Made by a program: the position numbers and the translations under genes
From: Sternotherus odoratus
Taxonomy: Eukaryota; Chordata; Testudines; Kinosternidae
Assembly: GCA_032164245.1 (NCBI GenBank)
Contig: JAVMKO010000001.1
Span: 246,583,644-246,647,643 of the forward strand
Length of the DNA stretch: 64,000 bases
Direction of reading: 5' to 3'
The notes under the pieces: generated by a model
The model's database searches: none
What the model saw: the letters and a program-made list of their open reading frames with translations, nothing else
Told to the model about the DNA's origin: nothing
Shown here: positions 21,948 to 34,496 of the stretch, piece by piece
Position numbering within the stretch: position 1 is the first letter of the stretch
Layout: the number at the start of each line of letters is the position of its first letter

Positions 21948-22100
21948 TAAGAATGGCCCTACTGGGTCAAACCAAAGAACCATCTAGCCCAGTATCCTGT
22001 CTACCAACAGTGGCCAGTGCCAGGTGCCCCAGAGGGAATGAACAGAACAGGTAATCATCAAGGGATCCATCCCCTATTATTCGTTCCCAGTTTCTGGCAA
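21948..22100 (-). mobile_element. CR1 LINE 3' fragment
   Basis: Contains GGCCCTACTGGGTCAAACCA, CCCAGTATCCTGTCTACC, CAGTGGCCAGTGCCAGGTGC and AACAGAACAGGTAATCATCA. This is a CR1-type 3' untranslated region with its 3' end to the left, so the LINE lies on the minus strand. It is severely 5' truncated. A second copy of the same subfamily lies at 62700-63002. Confidence 0.8.
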
Positions 22101-22734
22101 GAGCTACTACTGTGAAGATGAAGAAGTAGATGGGGATAAGGAAACACAAGCGATGAGTGGGAGATTTTTGGAGTCACAGGGAAATATGCCTTTGCCCCAT
22201 GACTCCTGATTTCCCCCGGTAAAAGGGCCTTTCAGGAACATTGTCCCAAAATCTGCAAGTGAAAGCTCAGTTTCAGCGCCTCTGAAGCTTCTATGCACCT
22301 CTTGATTTGCACTCTCTGTGATTTTTCTAAGTTTGCAGAGACTGTGCTCTTCTTCTAGGATTTCTGAAGAGGAAATACTTTCCCTGACACCATTTCCTAG
22401 TGTTCCACATCTTCCCTTTCTGTGGAGATATGTTCCAGCAAGTCTTATGGAGGAGGTGTGATGTCTTACCCACTAATGACTATGAAGGGCACAGAAGTGT
22501 AAATAGCAGACACCAGACTGAAATGCATGGGGATGTGGCTCTAGTTTATGGCACTAACTAAGGCATCTTTTCTAGGAGCCTCACTCTGTTGCAAATTTGC
22601 AGAACAAGAGACCTGGTGAAGGTGAGGTTCAGACCTGTCCACAAAATCTAGTTACACAAGAGAGCTCTGGCGGAATGTTGGTCTGCCAGTGCAAACACTA
22701 TCTTAAGCTGATCATCATAAAAAGGAAATTAAGC

Positions 22735-22858
22735 TAGGGTGACCAGATGTCCTGATTTTATAGGGACAGTCCTGATTTTGGGGTCTTTTTCTTATATAGG
22801 CTCCTATTATCCCCCACCCCGCATCCCGATTTTTCACAATTACTGTCTAGTAACCCTA
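22735..22858 (+). mobile_element. 124-bp hAT-like MITE
   Basis: The ends TAGGGTGACCAGATGTC and CTGTCTAGTAACCCTA are inverted copies. Flanks are AATTAAGC (22727-22734) and AATTAAGA (22859-22866), an 8-bp duplication with one mismatch. Non-coding; the size of the duplication suggests mobilisation by a hAT transposase. Confidence 0.82.
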
Positions 22859-22866
22859 AATTAAGA

Positions 22867-25466
22867 TAGGGTTGTTACTCATCTAGTTCAAGATCCTGTA
22901 ATGGGCGAAGTATTGGTAAATTGAAGGTTATTAGATTCAGCTTAATCCCACTGCCTAGAGCTAAGAGGACCATGTGAGATGAGATTGCCAATCCCATTTC
23001 TCTTCTTGTACTTTTCTTTCCCCTAACAACTACTGCTGACTTGTTTGAACTTCCTAGACTGGGCTTGCCACCTTTACTTTCTATTTGTTTCTGAAGTGCC
23101 AACGTGGTGTCTGAATTATTTCTTGTTGTTTTTTCTCTCTTGAACAAGAGCAAAGGGAGAAGTGCTAAGGCATGCCATTTTCAGTTTTAATGTCAATTTA
23201 CCTCCTTTCTTACGCTTTCTCAAACTGAGAATTTGGCTCTTTCCATTTCTCCATCTGGCATGTGGGATTTCAAGATATGTATATTACTACCCTAGGTTTA
23301 ACTATTATTAATTATTATTATTATTATTGTTTATTATTATAATTTTATTTTGAATCATTGTCACCCTGAGCACTTATTTTAGATATGTGTTTTTGTAGGT
23401 TGACTGCTAAATCATTGGTAATTGGATTTTTAGTTTGAACTCTCAGTTTGAATGTTAATAATTGAACTTGTAACCATGGTGATTGTTCAATATTTTTCTT
23501 CTGCTTTGAAGCCTTTTATCTATCTATATGAAGGAGCACATCCACTCCGCATAAGCCAGTCATTCAGCTTCATAAGAGTTAGGGACATTTTTGAAGTGTT
23601 CATTAAACTTAATGAGAAGTAGTGGTATTTCTGTGTGAATAACATATATATAGACTACACATGGTCAAAAAAACCCACATATTTTGTCTGCTGATACAGC
23701 AGTCAAAAGTTTTCTTAACGTTCCAATTTTTTTATTAATACTTCTGTTTCTGAATTGTGGGTAGGTCACTAATAGAGACCAGTCACCATCTCTCAATGGC
23801 TTGTGTGAAATAGGTGTGGGTCTCAGGCTAGTGCCCAATGACTGATAGCCACAGCACATAAACCGCTCTCATAGTTAACACCAACGGGTACCTTTGGGAC
23901 AGACTCAGTCAAAAAGGCATAATCAAAGCAAACATGTCAGCTGAAATATGTTTTTTTAAAATATCAATACATTTGCCAAACTCAAAATCTGCTTGAGGAC
24001 AATTCAAAATCATGAAAGGACTACATTCCTCAAGTAAATTATTTGCTATGAATAATACATCCTAATGATATTTGAAAATAATGGTAGTGAAAACCCAACT
24101 TATCTCTGTTGAAGAAGCAATATTTTTCTTGGGTTCATTCTGATCAAATACAAGCCCTTGGGAGTCTTCATCACCAGGTGAATCTACCACTCTTATCTTT
24201 CTTACATTTTGAAGGATTAATTATTGGCTTGAGGGGTGAATTCCTACACACTTTACTTACAGGAAAAGTTTCATTGAAGTCAATGAAACTACTCTTGTGA
24301 GTAAGCAGAGTGGGATTTATCTCCTGAGATCTCAGATAAGGAATCTTTGTGGTATGTATGGAAAAAAATGTATGTATCTGGCTTTTGTCAGGATAAGTAA
24401 CAAATTTATACAAAATACAAACATTTCAAGAAGATGCAAATGCATAAAAATAGGACTACTGTTCCATAACTCAATGAGAATAGACAAAATTAAATAAAAC
24501 CAGAAATCAGATTTGTAGCTGAAATTTCATATATATAATGCTGTTAATGTTTCTTTTCTTGTCTTCAAATTATTTCATATTTATCATCTTATCTTACCAG
24601 TTCCATCACAGGGAGTTGTTCGGACTTATGTCACTGCAAGACTTCATTATTGTAAAATCTCATTTGCTGCCTTTTCAGTAACTATTTTCCTGACAATTAC
24701 CATTCAGTACAATATACACACCCATAGTAAAATAATGGAACATTAGGTAACATATATCAAATAACTAGAGGCTAATGAAACTATCAGTAATAATCAGCAC
24801 AGGAAATAATAGAAAATTCTTCCTGACAGACTTAATAGAGATACAAAACCAAGGTCTTATCCTGTAAACTTTACTTATTTAAATCACCATTATTCACATG
24901 AGTAATCCTATTGATATCAATAGGACTAAAAATATGTTTAAGGACTACTCAGTACCGGGCTTCACCCCATTGATAGTTTTGTCGATTTGAGAAAATTCCC
25001 AAAACAAAATTGTAGGGCAATATCCTGAACTAATAGGGGCATGGACTAGAACACCTAACAGATCTTTATAATTTCCAAGATTTCCGACCACTCAATTTCC
25101 TATTCTTGATTTAACCTTAAGACCCTGCCTCTAACCACTGTCTTTCTTAGCTGAGACAGATGAATAGGTTTCCCTTTGGAAACTGTTAACGATGCTCCCT
25201 AATTGGATGGAACGATTAATGAGTAATACAAAGTTAACATTAATTTGCAGTGATTTCACTAACACACATTGCAGCTCTAACATTATTTGTTACATACCCA
25301 GTGCCCTTCATTTTAGGTTTTTATTTTGTTTAAAATTTCCCAGGACGTTATCGGTATTTGTTAGAAACAAAGATTAAAACAGATGAAAATCAGTGAAAAA
25401 ATTAACTTCATGGTTTTCTGGGTAAATATAACAGTTAATATAGCAGAAAAGTAAGAGTACTTCTGA
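22867..25466. other. AT-rich unique sequence with ATT repeats
   Basis: No gene identified. An interrupted (ATT)n tract lies at about 23303-23345. Confidence 0.5.
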
Positions 25467-25985
25467 CTTGGATCCCTGATCTGGAAACAGAGACAGAAGT
25501 ATCAGTAACTTGGGTGGCCCGGGTTATCAAAACATGACCTTTCCTTCAGCCGTTGGCCTGGAATGGGTCCTGAAGCAGGGGAGGTAGAGAAAGTGAGAAC
25601 ATCATCTTCTCTCATTGCCTGCTTCACCTCTTCTTCTTCTGGCCCACTCCAGAAGGAGAGATGGTAGCTTGGTTACCTGGGACACCCCAGTTACTGACCC
25701 ACCAGGTCTCCTTCCAGAACAGAGAGCTGAATCCAAGAGCTCTGCCTGGGTTCCCTGGAATCCACTTAGGTTACTAATCCACCATCTCTCTTTCCAAAGC
25801 AGTGAGCTCGGAACCCTGGTTCTCCCTGGGTTCCCATATGATCCACCCAGATTACTGAGCTTCCAAGTCTCTTTCCAGAGTTCAGGATCCAGATCCTGTT
25901 CCTAACTCTGGAAGGAGTAATGACATCTCAGTAACCAAGTCACCATTTCTGTTTCCAGAGCAGGGAGTTGAGTCCAGGGAGTTCC
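25467..25985. repeat. Decayed ~75-80 bp minisatellite with an inverted unit
   Basis: Four direct units can be traced from about 25671, 25747, 25830 and 25920. Each has an AGTTACTGA/AGGTTACTAA-like part, then a CTCTTTCCAGA(G/A)CAG part and a GAGCTGAATCC-like part. A unit in opposite orientation, with CTGGAAACAGAGAC followed by CAGTAACTTGGG, lies at 25478-25520. Divergence is high, so it is old. Confidence 0.6.
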
Positions 25986-25989
25986 ATCA

Positions 25990-26380
25990 CTTCTTTTATC
26001 AGGACCAATGTACACATATGTGCATACTCTCTCTCTCTCTCTTGTGTGTATGTGTGTGTGTGTTACAGTTCCCTTTAATGGTCAGACTCAAATGTACAGA
26101 ATATTTTTAACATAAACACATTTACCTACTGTAATGTTTTGGATATTTTAAATTTAGTCACTATTTTCATGTACTTGCGTGGTCGACAATTAGGATGAAA
26201 ATTGGCAGAACAAACAAACAAACAAAAACAACCCTTATATCAGTGGTACAGGATCTGGGAGCAAACTGCACATAACCAATGTTTCCTAATCATTTTTGCA
26301 AATTTCCAAGTAAGTAAAGTGCAGAATCCTAAAATTACCTAATCCCAGTCAATGGGATATCCCAATAAGTGTACAGTTGT
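25990..26380. other. Unique sequence with CT/GT microsatellite
   Basis: A (CT)n tract passing into TGTG(TA)TGTG repeats lies at about 26028-26062. No gene is seen. Confidence 0.55.
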
Positions 26381-26384
26381 CTCT

Positions 26385-26525
26385 GCCTCATTTTCCTCAT
26401 TGTTAAACTCTGGATAAATCTATGCCCTTATCTCCTAAGGCTGTTGAAAAGATGTTGATAGATTAATTGTTCACTGTTTATAAAATGCTATATAATTTAA
26501 ATGCAAAGTGTTGTTAATAACTGTT
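26385..26525 (+). repeat. MIR-like SINE remnant
   Basis: Contains CTCTGCCTCATTTTCCTCAT, then a GGCTGTTGAAAAGATG-type segment and AAATGCTATATAATTTAAATG. This follows the order of the MIR/CORE-SINE consensus (splice-like CTCATTTTCC, then growth of A/T-rich tail), heavily diverged. Confidence 0.55.
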
Positions 26526-26529
26526 AGCT

Positions 26530-27654
26530 ATCATCAATTCATAGTATTGGTTAACTGATCTTTCAGATGGTCTATTAATTTGTCTGTCTTCACATTAATG
26601 AAACATTTCTTCAAGCAAAAGTGTTTAAAGTTATGTTGCTTTTGAAATGATCAGTACTATTCTCCTCCCTGCCTTCATCATCATTATTAATCTTTGCATT
26701 CTGGGACAGACTCTTGCCCTAATACAGCCTTTCTGTGCTATTGCAGCAGTGAATAGGGAGCATAAAACTGCCCTAACCATTCATCTGAGAAGTCTTCTAG
26801 GATAGAGGAATCCCCCAGTAGTGCAGAGATTTTTGTGATATTGGTGAGTCACTTTTAGCCCTAGTAAACTGGGCAGTTACTCAAATTCTGTTAAAGTTAC
26901 CTAAGTGTCTTGTGAAATTTAAGGTGAAGTGTATGTGGCTGCTGGGTTGAGGGTCTGATTCAATGCTACTCTGAGCATTTGAGTCCTACTCTGCCATATT
27001 CCCCAGGCCCATACCCAATCTCTTCTTCTTGGCTGGACCTTTCATTGGGAGTCACCTCCCTCTGCTTTGTTAGCCCAGGAGGCAGCTGGCAGAAATGGTA
27101 TGTGCCTACAGGGGAGGAATTTCTTTGCATGGATTCCAAAGTGATGTTTTGATAGTCTCAATTCTCTGCTCTCTTACACCTTATGTGATAATTTACTAAG
27201 GGCAAAGTAGATGTAAAACACCACCATTCTGATTTGGTAACATTTTACACTCACTACACAAAGAGCAAGGCAGTGGAAGACTAGACCATATACATATGGG
27301 AAACTACAGGAAGTTTTGGAAGGGGTAAGTAGAGAGAGGGAACTGTGTTATGGTGGATAGACTATGTGTTGTGCAGGCATTGTGAGCTCAAGGTCTCCAA
27401 GATAAGTTCACTCATCCTCAGCACCTTAGTGCAATTTGTTGGAGATATCTTAGAATCATAAGTGTTAATGCATTTTAAAGTATACAGAAGTAACATTACC
27501 CTCTAACTTTTGTTATGGTATTTGCTCCTTTGAATCCATAAAATATGCTCTGCATTAAATTAAAGGACAAAAGGGCATTAGAAGCTTCTCAAGAGGATAA
27601 GGTCTGGTAGCTTAGCCTGAGTCTATCACCCCCAAGCAATTAACCCAAGGACTA

Positions 27655-27688
<34 letters not shown>

Positions 27689-28100
27689 GGAAGCATATGT
27701 GTTATTTTCAATTTTGAAATGATTACACAATGACACATTATTAAGTTACAGTTGTTGTCAGAGTATATTTAATTTTAAGCTGCAGGTTTTCTGATAAAAA
27801 TACCAGGTCAGTAACGCCATTTTTGAAACACACTGCCAGAATGCTGACATTTGCCATGGTTAGGAAATGTACCTGTATTACCTCCGTGTTTAATATATTT
27901 AAAAATAATGTTATTATAGCTATTGAGATGTTATTATATCTATATATAACATCTAGAGACTTCAAAAATGCAGGAAATATAGGCACAGTACAAACACAGA
28001 GTATGAGATATCCCATGCTGTGAAAAGCCAACAGTCTAAACAGTCAAAGGATAGGAGAAAGGGGGTATCACTACCCCCTCTTTACAGAAGGGACTAGAGA
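26530..28100. other. Unique sequence with AAT microsatellite
   Basis: No gene. A clean (AAT)n tract runs from about 27655 to 27688. Confidence 0.5.
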
Positions 28101-28102
28101 GA

Positions 28103-28385
28103 TTAAGGGTTTATCTACACTTAGAAATTTACTGCTTTAACTATGCTTGTGCAGTAAAAATTGCATACTCCTTTTCCTCCACCCCACGTACCCCCTGCAA
28201 ATGCAGTTATACTGGTTGTGCTTATACCAGTGTAGCTTATTTTGATTTGGGAACCAAAACAAGCTATATCAGTATCAATGCATCTCCACTAGGGTTTTTT
28301 ACTGGCACAACTATGCTGGCAATAAATCACACCCACATTGACACAGTTATGTCAATAGAACTTTTGAAGTATCTGCCAGCCCTAA
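28103..28385 (+). mobile_element. MITE with TTAAGGGT...CAGCCCTAA ends
   Basis: Left end TTAAGGGTTTATCTACACTT is matched in inverted form by the right end AAGTATCTGCCAGCCCTAA, at moderate identity. It is the same general terminus type (GGTCTACACT / AGTGTAGAC) as the elements at 31436, 43646 and 56461. Non-coding. Confidence 0.65.
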
Positions 28386-28389
28386 GCAA

Positions 28390-30030
28390 TTTACCTGAGC
28401 AAGGTGGCAGAATTTCAAATTAAATGCCAATCTTGGGGTCCCATCCAGTGCTTGTAGTCACAAGACTTCCTGTCAAGACTGAGCTTGTTTTGAAAGTAAT
28501 TTCATTGTTGAACTGTAAGAGCTCTTAGAATTTGAGGATACATAGCAATTTGTAGGAAAGGGGTTCATGGAAAGATGATGAAATTAATATGGAATTGACA
28601 AAAATGGCATTCCAACATTTTCTCTCAACATGAAATTTATCTTCTCACTGCCCTTGAGTGAAAGTGTGTCAAGAAATAGCCCCAGGACAATGGTATTAGC
28701 AGGAAAAGTGGTTATGTTAATTTATGGGGAAGAGTACAATGAATGCATTTGATTAATTGTTTTAACTTTCTCAAAATAATGTTGCTGCAGGGGATTGATA
28801 GTTGACAGTTGTGTTCACTGATTGGTAACCTTGTTGAAAGTTCTCTGAAGAAAGATGTTCTTCTTCACTGGACTTGTCTCTGATTTGTAATTTTTTTCTC
28901 AGAGCCAACACTGCTATTGTTACATTTTAAAATATTTTATCATGTATTTCTTCTCTGAAATAATTAATTTTTCTTTGCACTGCTTGGTTGAAAACATGTC
29001 ATAATGTAGGCTGCCAAGTGTCAAATGACTCTTAGAATCATTCAAGCAATCAAAGCAAGGAAAACCATTCATCTAGATAAGATCTTGTCTGACAAGTCAA
29101 GCTCAAGGAATCTCAGTTTAATTATATGGTGTTAATGAAGACCATGTATACAGGCAGTTCCCACTATTAACCTCTGTGTTAATCTATCAATAGTAATGCG
29201 GAGCCGTCATTTTAAGTTAGAACAAATAAGTAAATTTAGAAAAAAACTAAAACTAGAACTTTTTGTATAAAACAAAACTTCGTATCTTTTGTAACAGCTC
29301 ATTAAGTTATACCCTTCATTAAGATGTTGCTATTCTGTTGTTATTAACCAGTACTTTTGAACAGGTGTTTAAAAAACAGCAAATAGGCAATTTTTGCTCT
29401 ACAAAGGCTATTGCTTGATGTCTAATGTACCGGTTAATAGAACTCATTGATGCCATGTTTGATGTCATTTGTACTTCTTTCTTGTCTCTCTATCTAAATT
29501 CAAAATGACTGAAAATATCTGGATTTCAGAAATTCTGTGATTAATAATACTTTATTTGAAAGTATTCTTAATGGTAGAACTGTGAATATATTTTAATCAT
29601 TGATGGTAATTTCCACTGGCTCTTTTTATTTTTTGGTCTGAGGTTGGTGTAAGAAGTTCTATTTACTTATTTGTTTGTTTGTTTGTTTATTTACTAGGTT
29701 ATATGTGTCTGATTGGCCTTAATCAATTAAATGTTCTCCTACAATTATGAAGTTATCAGAGAGTTTGAATAACTTATCACACATACAAAGCCAATTAGGT
29801 TTACTTTTCATGTCTTGATCACAAATTGGGTAAAATTGCACGTGTACAAGAAATTGGACACAAGCAGAAAGTGCAATAACCAAGAGGAAGTTGCTATTGC
29901 ATGCATGTTGATGAAATAAGATGTAAAACCATATTAACTGTAATTGGGTCTATAATAATAATCCAGTACAGCAAGTTTATGGATCACCTATGTACACTGA
30001 TATTCAAATGTTGTACTCATTCCAAGAAAC
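28390..30030. other. AT-rich unique sequence
   Basis: No gene or complete repeat seen. A (TTTG)n tract lies at about 29669-29690. Confidence 0.5.
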
Positions 30031-30034
30031 CTTT

Positions 30035-30190
30035 GTGCGTTTGAATAGCCCCAATGTCATTAATAGGTAATCTCTTTGGAGCAGGAACCATCTTCTTGCT
30101 ATGAGTTTGTGCAGCTCCTACCAGAAAGGATTTGGTACCCAGTTGGGGGCCCTAAGTGCTACTGCAATACAATACAAATAATATATCAGC
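30035..30190 (+). repeat. Dispersed repeat, old LINE/SINE 3' end type
   Basis: Contains CTCTTTGGAGCAGGAACCAT, GTTTGTGCAGCTCCTACC and GGGGGCCCTAAGTGCTACTG, then an AATACAAATAAT tail. I recognise the order as a widely dispersed amniote repeat but cannot name the family with certainty. Confidence 0.55.
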
Positions 30191-31430
30191 ATAATAATGT
30201 AAGTGAGGATTGCTCATCTAAGTAAGGGTTTGCTGAACTCACCCCCACATGTTTTAACCCTCATCCTTCACAGTAACCAGTGTGTGATTTTTTTGGTCAG
30301 TCTCATGAACAGTTGAGGTTTGACTTATTATTTTTGAGCTTTGGGGTTGGCAATATTGAACCTGCCCCCATGAGAGAAACTGTAGAGGGCTTGAAGGAAT
30401 CCATAAAAACCATTTAGAAAGAACAACAATTTTCAAACACAAAATTGTGTTATATTGGATCCAGGGAGTGAGAAGTGAGTGCTGATTATGACTGTGAAGT
30501 TGGATATCTCTCTTTCCAATGGTATAGAGCCCCCACTTTTATCTATCTGGGTCATGCAGTATTGGACAATATAACATCACTAGCTCAGGTCTGAATATTG
30601 GCACGTGGCAGGTGAGATGAAGGCAGGTGGGAGTTTAAGGGATTTAGCAGGTTGAGTTTGCTAACAGAGGAAGTCAGGGAAGTAGAGTTGTGTGAGATTT
30701 TTCCCTTTTCCTTCCCTTAACTTGAAGATATCCCCAAGGAAGAACCTGACAAGGAGGAAAACAGTATCACAAACAATGCTGCTAGCTCTTCTGCCTTCAC
30801 CTCTGTAGATCCCTACCAGACAGGCATCCTGACTCAGGCCCTGATCTTGACTTGCTAGGAATGCAGCATGCATGTTCCTGCCAACAAAAGCCAGATAGGG
30901 AGAACTACCCAGTGTGAGAAGTGTCTGTTGTTGGAATCCCTCAAGAAACACGAAGGAGGAGGTGGCTTGTCTTTGTAGCATCACTGACTTCTTTGACTGG
31001 GTGCATGTAGAAACATCTAGAATGGGAGAATTTATCCAACCACAAATGACTGCAGCAACACCAGAGAAGGAAGGAGAGCCAGTTGCTATATAAGGACAGG
31101 CTGGCTGCTGGACACCTCAGGCAGGGCACAGTGCTCAACCCCTCACCATTGGGTGACAGTACCCTGGCCTATTGCCACTAGGCAAAGCAGTCTTTGGCCT
31201 CTTGCCAGTGGGTGACACTACCTCAAGACATGAATGCCATGGACTCTCACTATGAGGTGATACTGCCTACTGCACACAGCTAATTCCCTGATGGGGAATA
31301 TTCATGATTTTTTAACAACTTGGTTTACCAATACTACACACATCCATTTCCTCACATACTCACTCGTGTGGAGAAACTGAAGTCCAACTTAATGTTTTCA
31401 ACTTAAAAGTACCATGTTAAAGATTTTATC
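30191..31430. other. Unique sequence, no supported gene
   Basis: Balanced composition, several short frames, no domain recognised and no clear repeat. Confidence 0.45.
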
Positions 31431-31435
31431 CCAAC

Positions 31436-31730
31436 ACATACATCTGCGGCTCGGTTGGTAGTGATCAATCTATTGGTGATCGATTTATTGTGTCTCATCA
31501 AGACATGATAAAATGATTGCCAAAGGCGCTTCTGTTGACTCCAGAACTCCAGCTCGCCGAGAGATGAAAGCTGTAGTTGACAAGGGAGCCTGCTGCCAAC
31601 CACTGCCGCTATGAGGACAGAACGTAAGTTGGCCGAAGATGCGCCGACTTCAGCTACGTTATTCGTGTAGCTGAAGTTGCGTATCTTCGGTTGTCCCCCC
31701 GTCACCCCCTCTAGTGTAGAACAGCCCTAA
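31436..31730 (+). mobile_element. MITE, GTGTAGAC-ended type
   Basis: Right end reads TCTAGTGTAGAACAGCCCTAA. An internal hairpin is formed by GACTTCAGCTACG (31648) and TGTAGCTGAAGTTGCG (31667). The left boundary is uncertain. The 100-codon minus-strand frame here is a by-product of the repeat. Confidence 0.6.
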
Positions 31731-31876
31731 GAAATTTACATTCAGATTGGGTATGTGAGTGTGACTGTGAGGAACTGAATGTGCAAATTGTGTGTTGATA
31801 TTGATTTTTCCCCCTAGATTTTTGGTGATGGTAATGATAGGATGTGCAGTTGAGCAGCCATAACTGTAAATTAACA

Positions 31877-32218
31877 GGTTTAAAAATAGCAGCCGTGTTA
31901 GTCTGTATCCATAAAGAAAGTGAGGAATACTTGTAGCACCTTAGAGACTAATGAGTTTCTTTCAGCATAAGCTTTCACAGCAAAAAAAAGTTGTAGATTA
32001 CCATGCCAATTATAAGAGTCTCTTTAATTTGGATGGGCCATTATCAGCAGGAGAAAAAAAATGTAATTTACAACTTTTTTTGCTTTCTGTGTGTATAAAT
32101 GCATCTTACTTCTGTTTGTTCCACTATGCATCTGATGAAGTGGGCAATAGCCCATGAAAACTTATGCTGAAATAAAGTCGTTAGTCTGTATGGTGCTACA
32201 AGTATTCCTCGATATCTT
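31877..32218 (+). mobile_element. Penelope-derived element with 12-bp target duplication
   Basis: Left arm (AGCAGCCGTGTTAGTCTG ... CATAAGCTTTCACAGC) and right arm (CTGATGAAGTGGGCAATAGC ... GTATTCCTC) are inverted copies of a terminal repeat, with about 130 bp of A/T-rich interior between them. The element is flanked by perfect direct repeats TGTAAATTAACA at 31865-31876 and 32219-32230. Its arms match those of 39523-40456, which still carries a GIY-YIG-type sequence, so I assign it to Penelope-like elements. The name is inference; the symmetry and duplication are directly visible. Confidence 0.8.
32132..32168 (+). ncRNA. Hammerhead-ribozyme-like motif (degenerate)
   Basis: CTGATGA (32132-32138), then a stem TGGGC/GCCCA with an AATA loop, then GAAA (32156-32159), then a short ACTTATGC segment and T. 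This is the order of the hammerhead core. Against activity: one extra A before the stem, and G where the cleavage-site nucleotide should be A, C or U. Hammerheads are documented in Penelope-like elements, which fits the host element. Confidence 0.45.
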
Positions 32219-32230
32219 TGTAAATTAACA

Positions 32231-34423
32231 ATGTGTTTGACATAGAACAAAAACAGATTTAAAATCATCATAGACACATTTTTGTCTTCATCTTTACTGA
32301 ACTGGTCAAACATTATCCAGTACCCACAGAAAATTACATTTATGAAAAAGTATTGGCACATTTTGCTTTTGGTATTTTCAAAAAGCCACAACTTTGCTCA
32401 TTGCATTTCATACTTTTAAAATTCTTAGTTCTTCTGTTTCAAAATCCACATTACTGCTTCAACACTAAAAGATATACAGATAACTGTAGGTAGATGCATA
32501 TAATAATTAGTGTACGAGGTGCAATGTCTTCATGACACATGAATCATATCTTCTAAAGAAGTAAAATCAATATCTTGTTCAAGAAATGAAATTCCATGGT
32601 GAGTAAAGACTGTATATATTTCAAAAGGCCAAGTTAGTCCTTGTCCAATTAAAATAATACAAAGCTAAAAAAACCTAGGTATCACAAATAGATTAGGTGA
32701 TAACAGAAAAACATTTCTGACAAAAACACTTCAACATATTTTTTCCTTTCATCTTGATTTAAGTATAAAATGTATATGGTAGTGTGGTACTGAAGAAAAA
32801 CACTGTCAATGAATGGAAAAGTTATCCTCTTTTATGTAAAATTGTCAGTCATTCTGACTTCCTCATGACTACCTTGATTTTGGAGATTATCGCTAATGTG
32901 TCTTTTGTTATGCTGACAGGGGCAGGGTAGTTGTTAGTCGCTGGAGAAGAATTCTGCTTCCTTTAGAAAGAATGAAAAAATAGGAGGATGAATACAAGGA
33001 ACAAGCAATCTATGAAATACTAAAAGATTTTTAAACTCCAGAAGGATCTGGTTCATATTTGAGCAAATCCACAATAATCCACAGCTCTGCTCTATTTTCA
33101 TGAATTATTCTGCCTTCTCTTAGCTCTGCAAATTCTCAGATCTCCTCCTTTCTGCTGCCTAATCTGTATTTTTGACCTTCTCTTCTCCAAAATAACCATC
33201 AACTCCATCTCCAGTTTAGCTGTCAAAATGTGCTTGTTGACCTCTTTCCCCAAGTGAAAGTTGCTCATAATTCTCCCTCCTTTCCTCTGCTCCCTAGTAG
33301 AATCTCCTTTTATCTTTAATCCCATTTCCCCATGCCCAGCAAGCAGCTGCTACAATTCTAGTCCACTGCCTATTGAGCTACCACCTAGTCCATATTATCA
33401 GCCTCTCTAATTTGTTGGCCTGGGCAGTAGGTAATTTCACAAGGAACTGTGGGGGAATTCTCTTTATCTCAGGTCAGAAAGCTTGGCCAGTGGTCAGTAC
33501 AGTAGGCTATAATAATCTCTGACACACACCCTGGAGAGTATAGAGGGCAGGGGGAATCTCCATCCTGGTCTAATTCCCATTGTTGTTGGTTTAAAGGGGG
33601 ATGCCATAGAGCAGATTGAAATCAGTGAGAGGCAATCTGCAATTTGAAGAGTTAGGTAGTAGCGATGTTCACATTTATATCTTTCAAACATCTTACATAT
33701 GAACAGGGAAGCGTAGAAATGCCAACTCAGCTGCACAGTATACATGATCATTTTCTCTCTTTTTTAAGATCATTGGAGAGGCAGAAGAGGCAATTTGTTG
33801 TGTTGAAATGATATTGCATTATAGGACAACCTTTGGTTCACCCCTGTTCTTAATGATACCTTTCTTTCCGTACATTGCATTTTGCTAGGAGCCTACTAAA
33901 AAGGGTATCAAAAATAAATTTATCTTCAAATCAATGTAAGGGTTTGGGGTTTTTTTTAGGAAAGTATCATTGGTTTCATCACCTTTTAGAAAGACTGACA
34001 GTTTTTTCACTCAACCAAGACAAACAAAATAATCCTCCTTTAAGTTTTGATTACTTTAGGAAAAAAATATGCGCTCCATATTCAAGGATAAAATGGGTTC
34101 CATTCAGTTCATATACTCTACCTAGGTATGAATCTGTGTTTGTATATTTTATTTAAATGAGGAAAGCCTAAAACCATTTATACCTCAATATTCAATCATT
34201 GGATGTACTCAGATTTTTCTTATTAAGTGAGTCACCAGATATTAGTCTGAAGGGCATATTTAAAAGGTGAATACTAATTCAGTAAACTCATGTTTTAAAA
34301 TTTACATATCAGTTAAGTGCTCTATGCAGAATGATATTAATCTTGTACAAATACCCCTTTTATAAACTTTAACTTATTTTTAGTATAAAGATCAGTTTTT
34401 TAAAGTTGATAAAAAAGTTTTAC

Positions 34424-34496
<73 letters not shown>

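Noticed and set aside
23303..23345. ATT-rich tract as a replication origin or attachment site
   Set aside because: A simple interrupted microsatellite with no further supporting structure.
31403..31705. 100-codon minus-strand frame
   Set aside because: Falls inside a MITE with internal hairpins; the frame is a by-product.
34424..34495. ATCT run as a regulatory element
   Set aside because: A plain microsatellite; no associated feature.
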